Positions 1 through 5,497 of a stretch of 5,497 bases of DNA are shown here, piece after piece (the first letter of the stretch is position 1; the number at the start of each line of letters is the position of its first letter). Source of the DNA: Dehalococcoidales bacterium (GTDB lineage: Bacteria; Chloroflexota; Dehalococcoidia; Dehalococcoidales; RBG-16-60-22); contig DAOVRI010000121.1 in NCBI GenBank assembly GCA_030628245.1, positions 1-5,497 of the forward strand, given 5' to 3'. The notes under the pieces were generated by a model. It was given only the letters and a program-made list of their open reading frames with translations, was not told the DNA's origin and did no database searches. A program made the position numbers and the translations under genes.

Positions 1-75
1 CCCCAGTCAGTACAGATATGCAAGGACGGCGTTGAGACTTCCGCCGGCTGGATAGACCTCGGAATTATCCCCTAA
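1..75 (+). CDS. C-terminal end of a probable ABC transporter substrate-binding protein (partial)
   Basis: Reading frame 1 is open from the first base and ends at TAA (73-75), giving 24 residues that finish ...GWIDLGIIP. The start lies outside the window. HAAT-type importers usually encode their periplasmic or lipid-anchored binding protein directly beside livH, and the short 'KDG' segment followed by a hydrophobic tail resembles how such binding proteins end. That identity is inferred mainly from position, because the fragment has no diagnostic motif. If correct, this protein captures the ligand outside the membrane and delivers it to LivH/LivM. A 107-base gap with a strong stem-loop separates it from livH, which fits a binding protein made in excess of the membrane parts. 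Confidence 0.6.
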   Translation, partial: PQSVQICKDGVETSAGWIDLGIIP

Positions 76-100
76 TAAATGCCCTTATTCTGTAATACGA

Positions 101-134
101 CCGGGGTGGGGGGAGATACAACCCCCTGCCCCGG
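101..134 (+). promoter_or_regulatory. Strong intergenic stem-loop (attenuator or mRNA-stabilising hairpin)
   Basis: Bases 101-113 (CCGGGGTGGGGGG) pair with 122-134 (CCCCCTGCCCCGG) along all 13 positions, eleven as G-C pairs and two as adjacent G-U wobbles, around an 8-base loop. The following bases (TATAGGTTT) are not a run of T, so this is a poor intrinsic terminator in full. It sits between the probable binding-protein gene and livH. There it could cause partial termination or block 3' exonucleases, leaving more transcript for the binding protein than for the permease and ATPase genes. The pairing is seen directly; the role is inferred from similar hairpins in other ABC importer operons. 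Confidence 0.7.
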
Positions 135-182
135 TATAGGTTTGCACAAGCCGGAACAGGCACCAGAAGGAAATAGCGCTAT

Positions 183-1046
183 ATGGAACTGATAATCGCG
201 ACGCTAACCAATTTATTGATATTGTCTTCGATGTACATATTGGTGGCACTGGGCTTTGCTTTTCTTTTCAGCATGCTGGGGATACTCAATCTTGCCCATG
301 GCGTCATTTATATGCTGGGTGGCTACATCGGATTGACGTTGATAACGGCATTGGGTCTGAACCAGTGGTTAGCCCTATTACTGACCACTCTAATAGTAGC
401 TACATTCGGAATATTCCTGGAGAAGTACTGCTTCCGCCCCTTCGTAGGAGATTTCAACCGCATCGTAATGATATGCGTAGTTATCACGGTGGTCCTGCAG
501 ACCGGCGTTAATATTATTGCCGGAACCCAAATATTATCGCTGCCTCCGTTTGCCGAGGGTATTTTTAAAATTGGACCTGCATCAGTTAGCTACGAGAGAA
601 TTGTAACTTTCGCTATCGGCGCTGTCCTCCTTCTGGCGGTAACCTGGTTCGTAAATCGGACGAAATGGGGCCAGCAGATGCAGGCTATCTCGCAGGACCT
701 GGAGGGAGCCTACTTGCAGGGTATAAATGTCCACCGCATTTCTGCCCTCGCCACTTTCATAGGTTGCGGCTTAGCGGCAATAGCTGGATGCCTGATGGGT
801 GCTTATTTGTGCCTGGGTCCTTTTATGGGGGACTTCATGCTGGTAAAAGTTCTTATGCTGACTATTATAGCCGGGGTGGGAAGCATCGGCGGCATTTTCA
901 TTGCCGGGCTCATCCTCGGTAGCCTGGATTCCGTATTACCCCTGTTGGTAAGCGGAGCTGCCAGTAATGCCACTGCTATTGCCATACTCGTTGTTCTTTT
1001 ACTAATCCGACCCCAGGGATTCTTCGGCCACGAGGTAGAATTATAA
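183..1046 (+). CDS. livH: HAAT-family ABC importer permease, LivH-type
   Basis: This 287-residue integral membrane protein is one of the two channel subunits of a branched-chain amino acid-type (HAAT) importer. It has the usual LivH length and is hydrophobic along its length. The family signature near the N-terminus is present as NLAHGVIYMLGGYIG (36-50). The cytoplasmic coupling loop that contacts an ATPase is seen at about 169-182 (ISQDLEGAYLQGIN), followed by a small-residue-rich helix (about 193-206). Further family marks are IIAGVGSIGGIFIAGLILG (228-246) and the C-terminal RPQGFFG (276-282). The start is ATG, preceded by AGAAGG at 165-170, a slightly long spacing. The gene follows the probable binding-protein gene and ends 16 bases before livM. 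The family is clear but the ligand is not: close relatives move branched-chain amino acids, urea, amides or aromatic acids. Confidence 0.93.
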   Translation: MELIIATLTNLLILSSMYILVALGFAFLFSMLGILNLAHGVIYMLGGYIGLTLITALGLNQWLALLLTTLIVATFGIFLEKYCFRPFVGDFNRIVMICVVITVVLQTGVNIIAGTQILSLPPFAEGIFKIGPASVSYERIVTFAIGAVLLLAVTWFVNRTKWGQQMQAISQDLEGAYLQGINVHRISALATFIGCGLAAIAGCLMGAYLCLGPFMGDFMLVKVLMLTIIAGVGSIGGIFIAGLILGSLDSVLPLLVSGAASNATAIAILVVLLLIRPQGFFGHEVEL

Positions 1047-1062
1047 GAAAGGTATAGATATA

Positions 1063-2052
1063 TTGAACAGGCGGCTTTCTACAAGAGGTAGGAGGGAACT
1101 GACCAAGCCTGCTGTTTACGCCGGGTTGGTAGTCATTGTAGCCTTGCTTCCGCTGTTCTTCGGCTCTCCCTATATCCAGCATATGCTTATCCTCACTTTC
1201 ATATACATCATTGCCGCGGTCAGCTTTCGTACCATAGTTATTTCGGGTCAGTTCCCTCTGGCCCACGCCGCTTTCATGGGTATCGGGGCTTACCTGGCCG
1301 CTATGGCATCAAAATGGCTTGGCCTGTCCCCCTGGATTACCATTCCGTTATCGGCCCTGGTAACAGCAGGCATCGGGATGTTGATAGGATACCCGTTTTC
1401 CAGACTAAGGGCGCTGTATTATGCCATGGGCAGCCTTTTCTTCGGAATAGGGGTAATTCAGATTATTTATGCGGGTGGAAGCTGGACCGGCGGCTACAGC
1501 GGTCTCACCGGTATCCCGGCTCTACTTCCCGGTACTATCTCCAAGATACCTTACTATTATTTTTTCCTGGGGTTAGCCCTGGTCAGCATCATAGCCCTTT
1601 ACAGAATCGAATTTTCGCGTATCGGCACAAACCTGAAAGCTATTGCCCAATCACACGTTGTGGCATCCAGTGTGGGTATAAATGAAAGTGGATATAGAAT
1701 CCTGGCCGTAGGTGTGGGGTGTTTCTTTGTCGGTCTGGCTGGTGCAGGCTACACTCATTACAATATGGTACTGTCTTGCTCTAGCTTTAACTTCATGGCA
1801 ACACTGTGGCTCGTTATGTACGTGCTCATAGGTGGAATCAATAGCTTTGCTGGACCTATCATCGGAACCATAATTCTCATTATAATCCCGGAGTTTTTCC
1901 GTGATTTGAAAATGTTTTCCCCCTTTGTTACTGCCGCTATTCTTGGAATTGTTGTGTACTTAATGCCTCAGGGCCTTGTCAGCCTACCTCAGATGGTAAG
2001 GTCGCGGTTGACGGAACGCCGGAATACTAAGAAGGTGAGCCATGCTTCTTGA
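1063..2052 (+). CDS. livM: HAAT-family ABC importer permease, LivM-type
   Basis: This 329-residue membrane protein is the second channel subunit and pairs with LivH. After a short basic N-terminus (RRLSTRGRRELTK) come hydrophobic segments. Family motifs are GQFPLAHAAFMGIGAYLAA (62-80; most relatives read GQLSLGHAAF), GGYSGLTGIP (143-152), the coupling loop at about 186-207 (SRIGTNLKAIAQSHVVASSVGI), GGINSFAGPIIGTIIL (257-272) and PQGLVSL near the C-terminus. The coupling loop lacks the acidic residues common in LivM ('REN/DE'), having QSHV instead. The start is TTG, preceded by GAAAGG at 1047-1052 with 10 bases between; no ATG fits as well without cutting into the first membrane segment. The end overlaps livG by 11 bases, implying translational coupling. 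Confidence 0.93.
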   Translation: MNRRLSTRGRRELTKPAVYAGLVVIVALLPLFFGSPYIQHMLILTFIYIIAAVSFRTIVISGQFPLAHAAFMGIGAYLAAMASKWLGLSPWITIPLSALVTAGIGMLIGYPFSRLRALYYAMGSLFFGIGVIQIIYAGGSWTGGYSGLTGIPALLPGTISKIPYYYFFLGLALVSIIALYRIEFSRIGTNLKAIAQSHVVASSVGINESGYRILAVGVGCFFVGLAGAGYTHYNMVLSCSSFNFMATLWLVMYVLIGGINSFAGPIIGTIILIIIPEFFRDLKMFSPFVTAAILGIVVYLMPQGLVSLPQMVRSRLTERRNTKKVSHAS

Positions 2053-2803
2053 GATTAATGGGTTGACCAAATATTTTGGGGGTCTGGCTGCGGTTCGTGA
2101 TTTTGACATGCATATCGACGAAGGAGAGCTTTTAGGCCTTATCGGGCCTAACGGTGCCGGTAAAACCACCATATTCAATCTCACTACCGGCATATACGGG
2201 CCCACCAAAGGGAAGATAGCATTTGACGGAAAAGATATTGTAGGTAAAAAATCCCATGAGATTGCTAGGCTGGGAATAGGCAGGACCTTTCAGCTAAACC
2301 CTCTATTCGGTAATTTTACTGTTTTGCAAAATGTATCTACATCGTTCCATCTTCACCCGAGGTCAAGTTTGCTAGATATATATTTTAATACCGCTAACTA
2401 CCGCCGTAATGAAGCATATATCTCAGAACAATCCCTGGAAATCTTGAAGCTGGTAGGACTGGATAAAGTTAAGGATGAGCTTGCTAAGAATCTACCTCAC
2501 GGGTATCAAAAGATGCTTGGCATTGCCAGAGCCTTGGCTGTTAAGCCCAAATTGCTATTACTGGATGAGCCTATAGCCGGGATGAACCCAAGTGAAATTG
2601 ATTTCACTTTAACTGCTATTAGGAAAATGCAGCAACAGGGGATAACCATTCTACTGGTTGAACATAACATGAAAATTTTGGATTTATGTGAAAGGGTTGT
2701 AGTTATTGACTTTGGGCAGAAAATTGCTGAAGGCTCACCTAAAGACGTGAGGGAGAACAAAGAGGTAATTCGAGCTTATTTCGGTGGTGAACGTGTTGCT
2801 TGA
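2042..2803 (+). CDS. livG: HAAT-family ABC importer ATPase, LivG-type
   Basis: This cytoplasmic ATPase subunit (253 residues, the usual LivG length) hydrolyses ATP to drive import through LivH/LivM, as a heterodimer with LivF. In order it shows Walker A GPNGAGKT (35-42, Lys41), Q-loop RTFQ (Gln84), ABC signature LPHGYQ (151-156), Walker B LLLLDEP (171-177, catalytic Glu176), D-loop AGMNPSE and switch His208 in VEHNM. LivG proteins carry a longer insert after the Q-loop than LivF, and this one does (about 100-150). The signature departs from the common LPYGxQRRLEIARAL: it reads LPHGYQKMLGIARAL, with Gly where Glu is usual. The catalytic residues are intact, so it should be active. ATG is supported by GAAGGTGAG at 2031-2039, inside the end of livM. 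Confidence 0.95.
   Translation: MLLEINGLTKYFGGLAAVRDFDMHIDEGELLGLIGPNGAGKTTIFNLTTGIYGPTKGKIAFDGKDIVGKKSHEIARLGIGRTFQLNPLFGNFTVLQNVSTSFHLHPRSSLLDIYFNTANYRRNEAYISEQSLEILKLVGLDKVKDELAKNLPHGYQKMLGIARALAVKPKLLLLDEPIAGMNPSEIDFTLTAIRKMQQQGITILLVEHNMKILDLCERVVVIDFGQKIAEGSPKDVRENKEVIRAYFGGERVA
2783..2790 (+). promoter_or_regulatory. Ribosome binding site deciding the livF start
   Basis: GGTGGTGA differs by one base from the ideal GGAGGTGA complement of the 16S rRNA 3' end. It lies inside the end of livG. Four in-frame start codons cluster here: GTG at 2784, 2787 and 2793, and TTG at 2796. The first two lie within this site, so it can only serve 2793 (5 bases after the GG core) or 2796 (8 bases). The spacing before livG's ATG is similar, which favours 2793. 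Confidence 0.55.
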
Positions 2804-3500
2804 AGTTGAAAATATAACAGTGCACTATGGGAAATCCATAGCAATACAAGACGTTTCGCTGGAAGTTGCCGAGGGGTCCGTGGTCAGCATTATTGGTGCC
2901 AATGGAGCCGGTAAAAGCACTATTTTGAGGGCCTTGTCCGGGTTGACGCCGTTAACCTCGGGGGAAATTCGGTTTGCGGGCAGCCGGATAAACGGTAAGT
3001 CCGCTACTGAGATTGTGACACTTGGCATCGTCCACATTCCCGAAGGCAGGCATCTTTTTCCTTATCTCAGTGTCTTGAGCAACCTCAAGCTTGGTGCCAG
3101 CTTACGCAAAGATAAGGCTGGCATCAACAAGGACTTGGAAGAGGTCTACAAGCTCTTCCCCATATTACGGGGGAGGCGCAATCAGAAGGCTGGAACCCTG
3201 AGCGGGGGTGAACAACAGATGCTGGCCATCGGTCGCGGTTTAATGGCTAAACCTAAGCTGCTCTTGATGGATGAGCCTTCAGTAGGCTTGGCTCCCATAG
3301 TGATTGAGCAATTGGGTGAGGTTATAAAGGACATTAATAAGAGAGGAGTCAGCGTTCTGCTGGTTGAGCAGAATGTTCACTTAGCTCTCGGGGTAGCCAG
3401 TATGGGTTATGCACTACAGGTTGGTCGAGTCGTTCTCCAGGGTGACATCGCTACAATAAGATCTAGCAATATTGTCAAAAAGGCGTACCTCGGTGGATAA
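2793..3500 (+). CDS. livF: HAAT-family ABC importer ATPase, LivF-type
   Basis: This is the second ATPase subunit, partner of LivG. From GTG 2793 it is 235 residues and begins MLLEVENITVHYG, the typical LivF opening; starts at 2784 or 2787 would add two or three residues. It shows Walker A GANGAGKS (35-42, Lys41), the LivF-type PEGR in place of the Q-loop Gln (Glu84), signature LSGGEQQM (136-143), Walker B LLMDEP (157-162, catalytic Glu161), D-loop SVGLAP, and VEQN in the H-loop, where Gln193 replaces the usual His. Both replacements are normal for LivF and are not damage. The gene overlaps livG by 11 bases if this start is right, and ends the importer operon. No clear terminator follows. Family assignment is firm; the exact start is likely but unproven. 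Confidence 0.94.
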   Translation: MLLEVENITVHYGKSIAIQDVSLEVAEGSVVSIIGANGAGKSTILRALSGLTPLTSGEIRFAGSRINGKSATEIVTLGIVHIPEGRHLFPYLSVLSNLKLGASLRKDKAGINKDLEEVYKLFPILRGRRNQKAGTLSGGEQQMLAIGRGLMAKPKLLLMDEPSVGLAPIVIEQLGEVIKDINKRGVSVLLVEQNVHLALGVASMGYALQVGRVVLQGDIATIRSSNIVKKAYLGG

Positions 3501-3501
3501 T

Positions 3502-3533
3502 CTGTGAAAAGATCCATGTGAGGGGATTAACGA
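3502..3533 (+). repeat. Diverged copy of a segment also found at 4516-4545
   Basis: Starting two bases after the livF stop codon, this segment aligns to 4516-4545 with 24 identical bases in 32 columns and two one-base gaps. Both begin CTGTGAAA and end with ATTA, one base, then CGA. The two copies bracket the C_GCAxxG_C_C gene in direct orientation. The alignment was made by eye, so chance similarity or a shared mobile-element end are both possible. Confidence 0.35.
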
Positions 3534-3549
3534 TACCCGGCCTAATTCG

Positions 3550-3578
3550 TTCACAAATATAAGTTCGCTGGGTGTAAA
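3550..3578 (+). promoter_or_regulatory. Weak candidate promoter before the C_GCAxxG_C_C gene
   Basis: TTCACA (3550-3555) and TGTAAA (3573-3578) are 17 bases apart and resemble sigma-70 type -35 and -10 boxes, with clear mismatches to each consensus. The 124-base gap and AT-rich bases before the next gene make a separate promoter plausible, because the importer genes upstream are packed without gaps. The match alone is weak, and read-through from livF is equally possible. Confidence 0.2.
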
Positions 3579-3612
3579 TTAAAGTGCGATAAGTTATTGA
3601 TTTTATAAACAC

Positions 3613-3620
3613 AAGGAGGT
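3613..3620 (+). promoter_or_regulatory. Strong Shine-Dalgarno site
   Basis: AAGGAGGT is a perfect match to the anti-Shine-Dalgarno sequence and lies at ideal spacing before the ATG at 3625. It is the strongest ribosome binding site in the window and fixes the start of the C_GCAxxG_C_C gene. Confidence 0.92.
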
Positions 3621-3624
3621 AAGA

Positions 3625-4458
3625 ATGATCGGGAAAATAGAGATCGACGAGGAAAAGAAAGAAAGAATAATAGATAAAGCGGGGCATCTTGCGGACGAAC
3701 TCGGGGCAAAATACATGGCCTGCGCCCCAGCCACTTTTGGGGCGATATGCGACGCATTCAGATCCGAGGATATAGAGTTATTTTCATCCGAAACACAAGA
3801 AGCGCTAACCCAGGGAATGATAGGGCTCCATGGAGGTGTCGCCATGACAGGAGTCGGCACCTGTGGAGCTGTTGTCGCTGCTACCTTTCTTATAAGTTAT
3901 GTGGTTGGTGTTACTACCAAGGAGCTATCGGAAAACGGCAATCTCAATTATGCCGCCTCCGTTCCCGCCGTGGAATACGTAATCGATAGATTTGAGGAGG
4001 ATTACGGCGCCATAGATTGCCTCAGGGTACGCTATAATCGAGTTCAACGTGCCTTAGACCTTATGGACCCCGATGCCAGGATACTGGAGATGACTTTTGC
4101 TCTGTATGAAAAGGAGAAATGCGGAATGACCGCGCCTGATTTCGAGGGGGGTCGCGACCAGACACCACCAGTGAGAGGTGCACGCTGGGCAGTAGAGGCA
4201 ATCTGCGATTTATTGAGGATGGAACCTGAAGAGCGGAAGGAGCTTCCGCCACACCTGAGGGGCCTGGGGATGCAAGAAATGGCACCGAAGCTTCAGAAAG
4301 TCGTCGAAGCATTGAAAGAACTGGGTTACGGACGTCCTAACGAGAAGATTTCTTACCGGGATTACCGGACGTTTAAACTAAAGGGGAAAAAGGGAGTAGA
4401 AGAGAAAAGGCTGGGTTCCTTAAGTGCCCCGAAGAAGGAAGAGTACGGGACTTCTTGA
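3625..4458 (+). CDS. C_GCAxxG_C_C family protein with a long C-terminal extension
   Basis: The 277-residue product has no signal peptide and is probably cytoplasmic. The N-terminal ~140 residues match the C_GCAxxG_C_C family: MACAPATFGAICDAF (31-45, Cys33 and Cys42) fits the first conserved Cys block; GLHGGVAMTGVGTCGAVVAATF (67-88, Cys80) fits the Gly-rich CGA core; YGAIDCLRV (128-136, Cys132) fits the third Cys block. The family has conserved cysteines suggesting metal or redox chemistry and occurs mostly in anaerobes; I know of no established reaction. Members are commonly about 130-180 residues, so residues from about 145 on are extra. That part holds Cys166 and Cys194, looks largely helical, and ends in a basic Lys-rich tail. 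It begins after a gap and its own ribosome site downstream of livF, so a link with the importer is possible but unproven. Confidence 0.8.
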   Translation: MIGKIEIDEEKKERIIDKAGHLADELGAKYMACAPATFGAICDAFRSEDIELFSSETQEALTQGMIGLHGGVAMTGVGTCGAVVAATFLISYVVGVTTKELSENGNLNYAASVPAVEYVIDRFEEDYGAIDCLRVRYNRVQRALDLMDPDARILEMTFALYEKEKCGMTAPDFEGGRDQTPPVRGARWAVEAICDLLRMEPEERKELPPHLRGLGMQEMAPKLQKVVEALKELGYGRPNEKISYRDYRTFKLKGKKGVEEKRLGSLSAPKKEEYGTS

Positions 4459-4544
4459 GAAAAATCCGAAGGCCGGGGAACCCTTAGCTTTTCAAAAATC
4501 GCAGAATGTAATCTCCTGTGAAAGAGCCGTGTATAGGATTAGCG

Positions 4545-4588
4545 ACCACTTTCCCAATACGCACCACTTTCCCAATACGCACCACTTT
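4545..4588. repeat. 18-bp tandem repeat, 2.4 copies
   Basis: The unit ACCACTTTCCCAATACGC occurs perfectly at 4545-4562 and 4563-4580, and its first 8 bases recur at 4581-4588. The unit is a whole number of codons long, but no credible gene crosses it. Perfect identity of the two full units points to recent duplication or to copies kept alike as protein-binding sites. Confidence 0.95.
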
Positions 4589-4680
4589 ATTCATAGCCCC
4601 TTGTCGGGAGAAGTTCGTATCTAGCTGTTTTTCTAAATTTTACCTCCTGACTTTTTGTCGAAGGCAGGCGTGGTTTGGTC

Positions 4681-4742
4681 ACACAATAGTCAGGATTGTG
4701 CAGTGTGGTTATGGAGTATTACACAATCCGTCAGAATGTGCA
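4681..4742. repeat. Pair of 22-base direct repeats, 40 bases apart, each with an internal dyad
   Basis: Copies at 4681-4702 and 4721-4742 both begin ACACAAT, share GTCAG in the middle and end TGTGCA, differing by one gap each way and two substitutions. In the first copy CACAAT (4682-4687) and ATTGTG (4695-4700) are inverted around 7 bases. GGATTGTG (4693-4700) also pairs perfectly with CACAATCC (4722-4729) in the second copy. Paired dyads at a 40-base interval could be binding sites for a regulator or a transposase; nothing shows which. Confidence 0.6.
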
Positions 4743-4796
4743 ACCTGAAAACGGGTGGTTTGGGACAAGAGTGGCTATCGATTTCTTATTACGCTA

Positions 4797-5497
4797 TTAC
4801 GATATATGTTTGGGGGTCCGGCGCATCATGAGCCCAAAAACCAGGCTCGCCAGGACAAGACCAGCGCCGACTATCCCAAACGCTGTTTTGTAATGGTAGG
4901 CACTGATTAATAAACCGCCGACCATAGGACCTGTGGAATGGCCTACGTCCATCACGCTGGAGAGGACACCCAGTGCACCACCGTGGCTGGAAGCCTGAGA
5001 TAAATCAGCAACGAGTGCCGCACTCGAAGCCGTAACCGTAGCCAGTCCCAGACCGAACAGCCCGATAAGAAAAGCCAGCATCAAATAGTTCTGTGAGTAA
5101 GTCATTAAGGCCATGGTAATACCGCCCAGCATTAAACCGGTCGATATCATCAGCACACGGCCGTAGCGGTCGGACAGGCGTCCCATCACTGGCTTGGTCA
5201 GGGTAGCTACCACTATCTGTATGGTAAATAGTAGGCCAATCCCTAAAGTTGAAAATCCTACTCGCTCATATAAGTAGATAGGTAGAAAGACTTCCAGACA
5301 GCCAAAAGCAAAGTACTGTACTGCCTCGATGACGCTTGTGGCCAGAATACCGCGATTAGTCAAGATGGTTTTAATATCCCCCCATATCTCGCTGCGTCCC
5401 CGCTTTAGTGTCTCTCCAACGGAACCAGTGGTTGCTGTGGAAAGTGGCAACCTGAGGGCTGCCACCAGTGACAGAGTTCCAATAACGCCAGTAGCCA
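4797..5497 (-). CDS. Major facilitator superfamily transporter, C-terminal half (partial)
   Basis: The - strand frame is open to the window edge, so the start lies beyond base 5497. A GTG at 5463-5465 lies within a membrane segment and is not the real start. The 232 visible residues comprise the end of about TM6 (ATGVIGTLSLVAALRL), a hydrophilic central loop, and six further membrane segments, as in the C-terminal half of a 12-TM carrier. The MFS motif A copy in the second half is clear: GRLSDRYGR (visible residues 105-113) between TM8 and TM9. The protein ends shortly after TM12 with a basic MMRRTPKHIS tail. Such proteins exchange or export small solutes across the inner membrane; many of this general type are drug or metabolite exporters, but the substrate cannot be told. 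The gene converges on the C_GCAxxG_C_C gene and is unlikely to be co-regulated with it. Confidence 0.88.
   Translation of the reverse strand, partial: ATGVIGTLSLVAALRLPLSTATTGSVGETLKRGRSEIWGDIKTILTNRGILATSVIEAVQYFAFGCLEVFLPIYLYERVGFSTLGIGLLFTIQIVVATLTKPVMGRLSDRYGRVLMISTGLMLGGITMALMTYSQNYLMLAFLIGLFGLGLATVTASSAALVADLSQASSHGGALGVLSSVMDVGHSTGPMVGGLLISAYHYKTAFGIVGAGLVLASLVFGLMMRRTPKHIS

Larger units (their letters stand above)
4516..4780. mobile_element. Possible eroded remnant of a mobile element (IS21-like ends, no transposase)
   Basis: The left part (4516-4588) begins TGTGAAAGAG from 4517 and carries repeated ACCACTTT blocks. The reverse complement of the right part (4751-4780) reads through CCAC, TCCCAA and ACCAC in the same order as the left repeats, with gaps, so the two sides look like diverged inverted ends. 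IS21-family elements are known to carry multiple short repeats inside their ends, and ACCACTTT-like words are familiar there. Only about 160 bases lie between the two sides, with no istA or istB coding. It could equally be a short non-autonomous element or unrelated repeats. Boundaries are approximate, and no target duplication was identified. Confidence 0.3.
4459..4796. other. Repeat-rich intergenic region between convergent genes
   Basis: No convincing gene lies in these 338 bases. The open frames across it are short, and their repeat-encoded peptides (for example TFPIRTTFPIRTT) come from the tandem repeat. Just after the C_GCAxxG_C_C stop is a weak two-tier pairing: GAAAA (4459-4463) with TTTTC (4489-4493), enclosing AAGG (4469-4472) with CCTT (4482-4485). 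It might be a poor terminator. The remainder holds the tandem, direct and inverted repeats listed separately. No clear terminator for the - strand transporter gene was found. Confidence 0.7.

Noticed and set aside
3503..3555. Inverted TGTGAA (3503-3508) and TTCACA (3550-3555) after livF
   Set aside because: Six pairs around a 41-base loop do not extend and are not followed by a T-run, so this is unlikely to be a terminator. The right arm also overlaps the candidate -35 box.
3475..3860. Minus-strand open frames over the livF end and C_GCAxxG_C_C start
   Set aside because: They are antisense to well-supported genes, carry no recognisable motifs and lack good ribosome sites.
4459..4493. Possible intrinsic terminator after the C_GCAxxG_C_C gene
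   Set aside because: The pairing is short (5 and 4 pairs) and broken by unpaired bases, with only four T residues at the end. It is too weak to list as a terminator.
4641..4650. Perfect Shine-Dalgarno-like TCAGGAGGTA on the - strand
   Set aside because: No ATG, GTG or TTG lies at usable spacing after it, and stop codons follow at once. It could be a relic of a lost gene start but is more likely chance.
4424..4893. Three short overlapping + strand open frames (4424-4624, 4518-4748, 4696-4893)
   Set aside because: They lack convincing ribosome sites. Their peptides reflect the 18-bp repeat or the reverse of the transporter gene, and they overlap one another or real genes. No family resemblance is visible.
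1..5497. CRISPR array, tRNA or rRNA gene, toxin-antitoxin pair or defence system
   Set aside because: No spaced identical repeats of CRISPR type, no RNA gene signature and no such protein families are visible on either strand. The window is mostly an ordinary importer operon and a transporter.

Overview
The window is bacterial DNA of moderate G+C content (roughly half, by eye). Most of it is an operon for a branched-chain/hydrophobic amino acid-type (HAAT, Liv) ABC importer. Start codons are mixed (ATG, TTG, GTG), ribosome binding sites are strong, and genes overlap tightly. A C_GCAxxG_C_C family gene follows the importer. That family is known mainly from strict anaerobes, so an anaerobic bacterium (for example Desulfobacterota, Chloroflexota/Dehalococcoidia or a clostridial lineage) is a reasonable guess. 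Nothing here fixes the taxon.

Layout, left to right on the + strand: bases 1-75 are the last 24 codons of a gene that is probably the importer's periplasmic/lipoprotein substrate-binding protein. A strong 13-bp stem-loop (101-134) lies in the gap before livH. Then come the two permease genes livH (183-1046) and livM (1063-2052, TTG start) and the two ATPase genes livG (2042-2803) and livF (2793-3500, probable GTG start). livM/livG and livG/livF overlap by about 11 bp each, so the four are almost certainly co-transcribed and translationally coupled. Together they would form one importer: the binding protein captures the ligand, LivH and LivM form the channel, and LivG and LivF power it. The ligand cannot be read from the sequence; this family includes importers for branched-chain amino acids, urea, short amides and aromatic acids.

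A 124-base gap with an excellent Shine-Dalgarno sequence precedes a 277-residue C_GCAxxG_C_C protein (3625-4458), which has an unusually long C-terminal extension. After it is a 338-base stretch (4459-4796) with no convincing gene but much repeat structure: an 18-bp tandem repeat, a diverged inverted copy of it about 190 bases away, and a pair of direct repeats 40 bases apart. These look like the eroded ends of a small mobile element, possibly related to IS21-family ends, with no transposase left. The window closes with the C-terminal half of a major facilitator superfamily transporter on the - strand (4797 to beyond 5497), convergent with the rest.

I found no CRISPR array, RNA gene, defence locus or clearly new system. 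The most interesting material is the repeat-rich gap and the extended C_GCAxxG_C_C protein.
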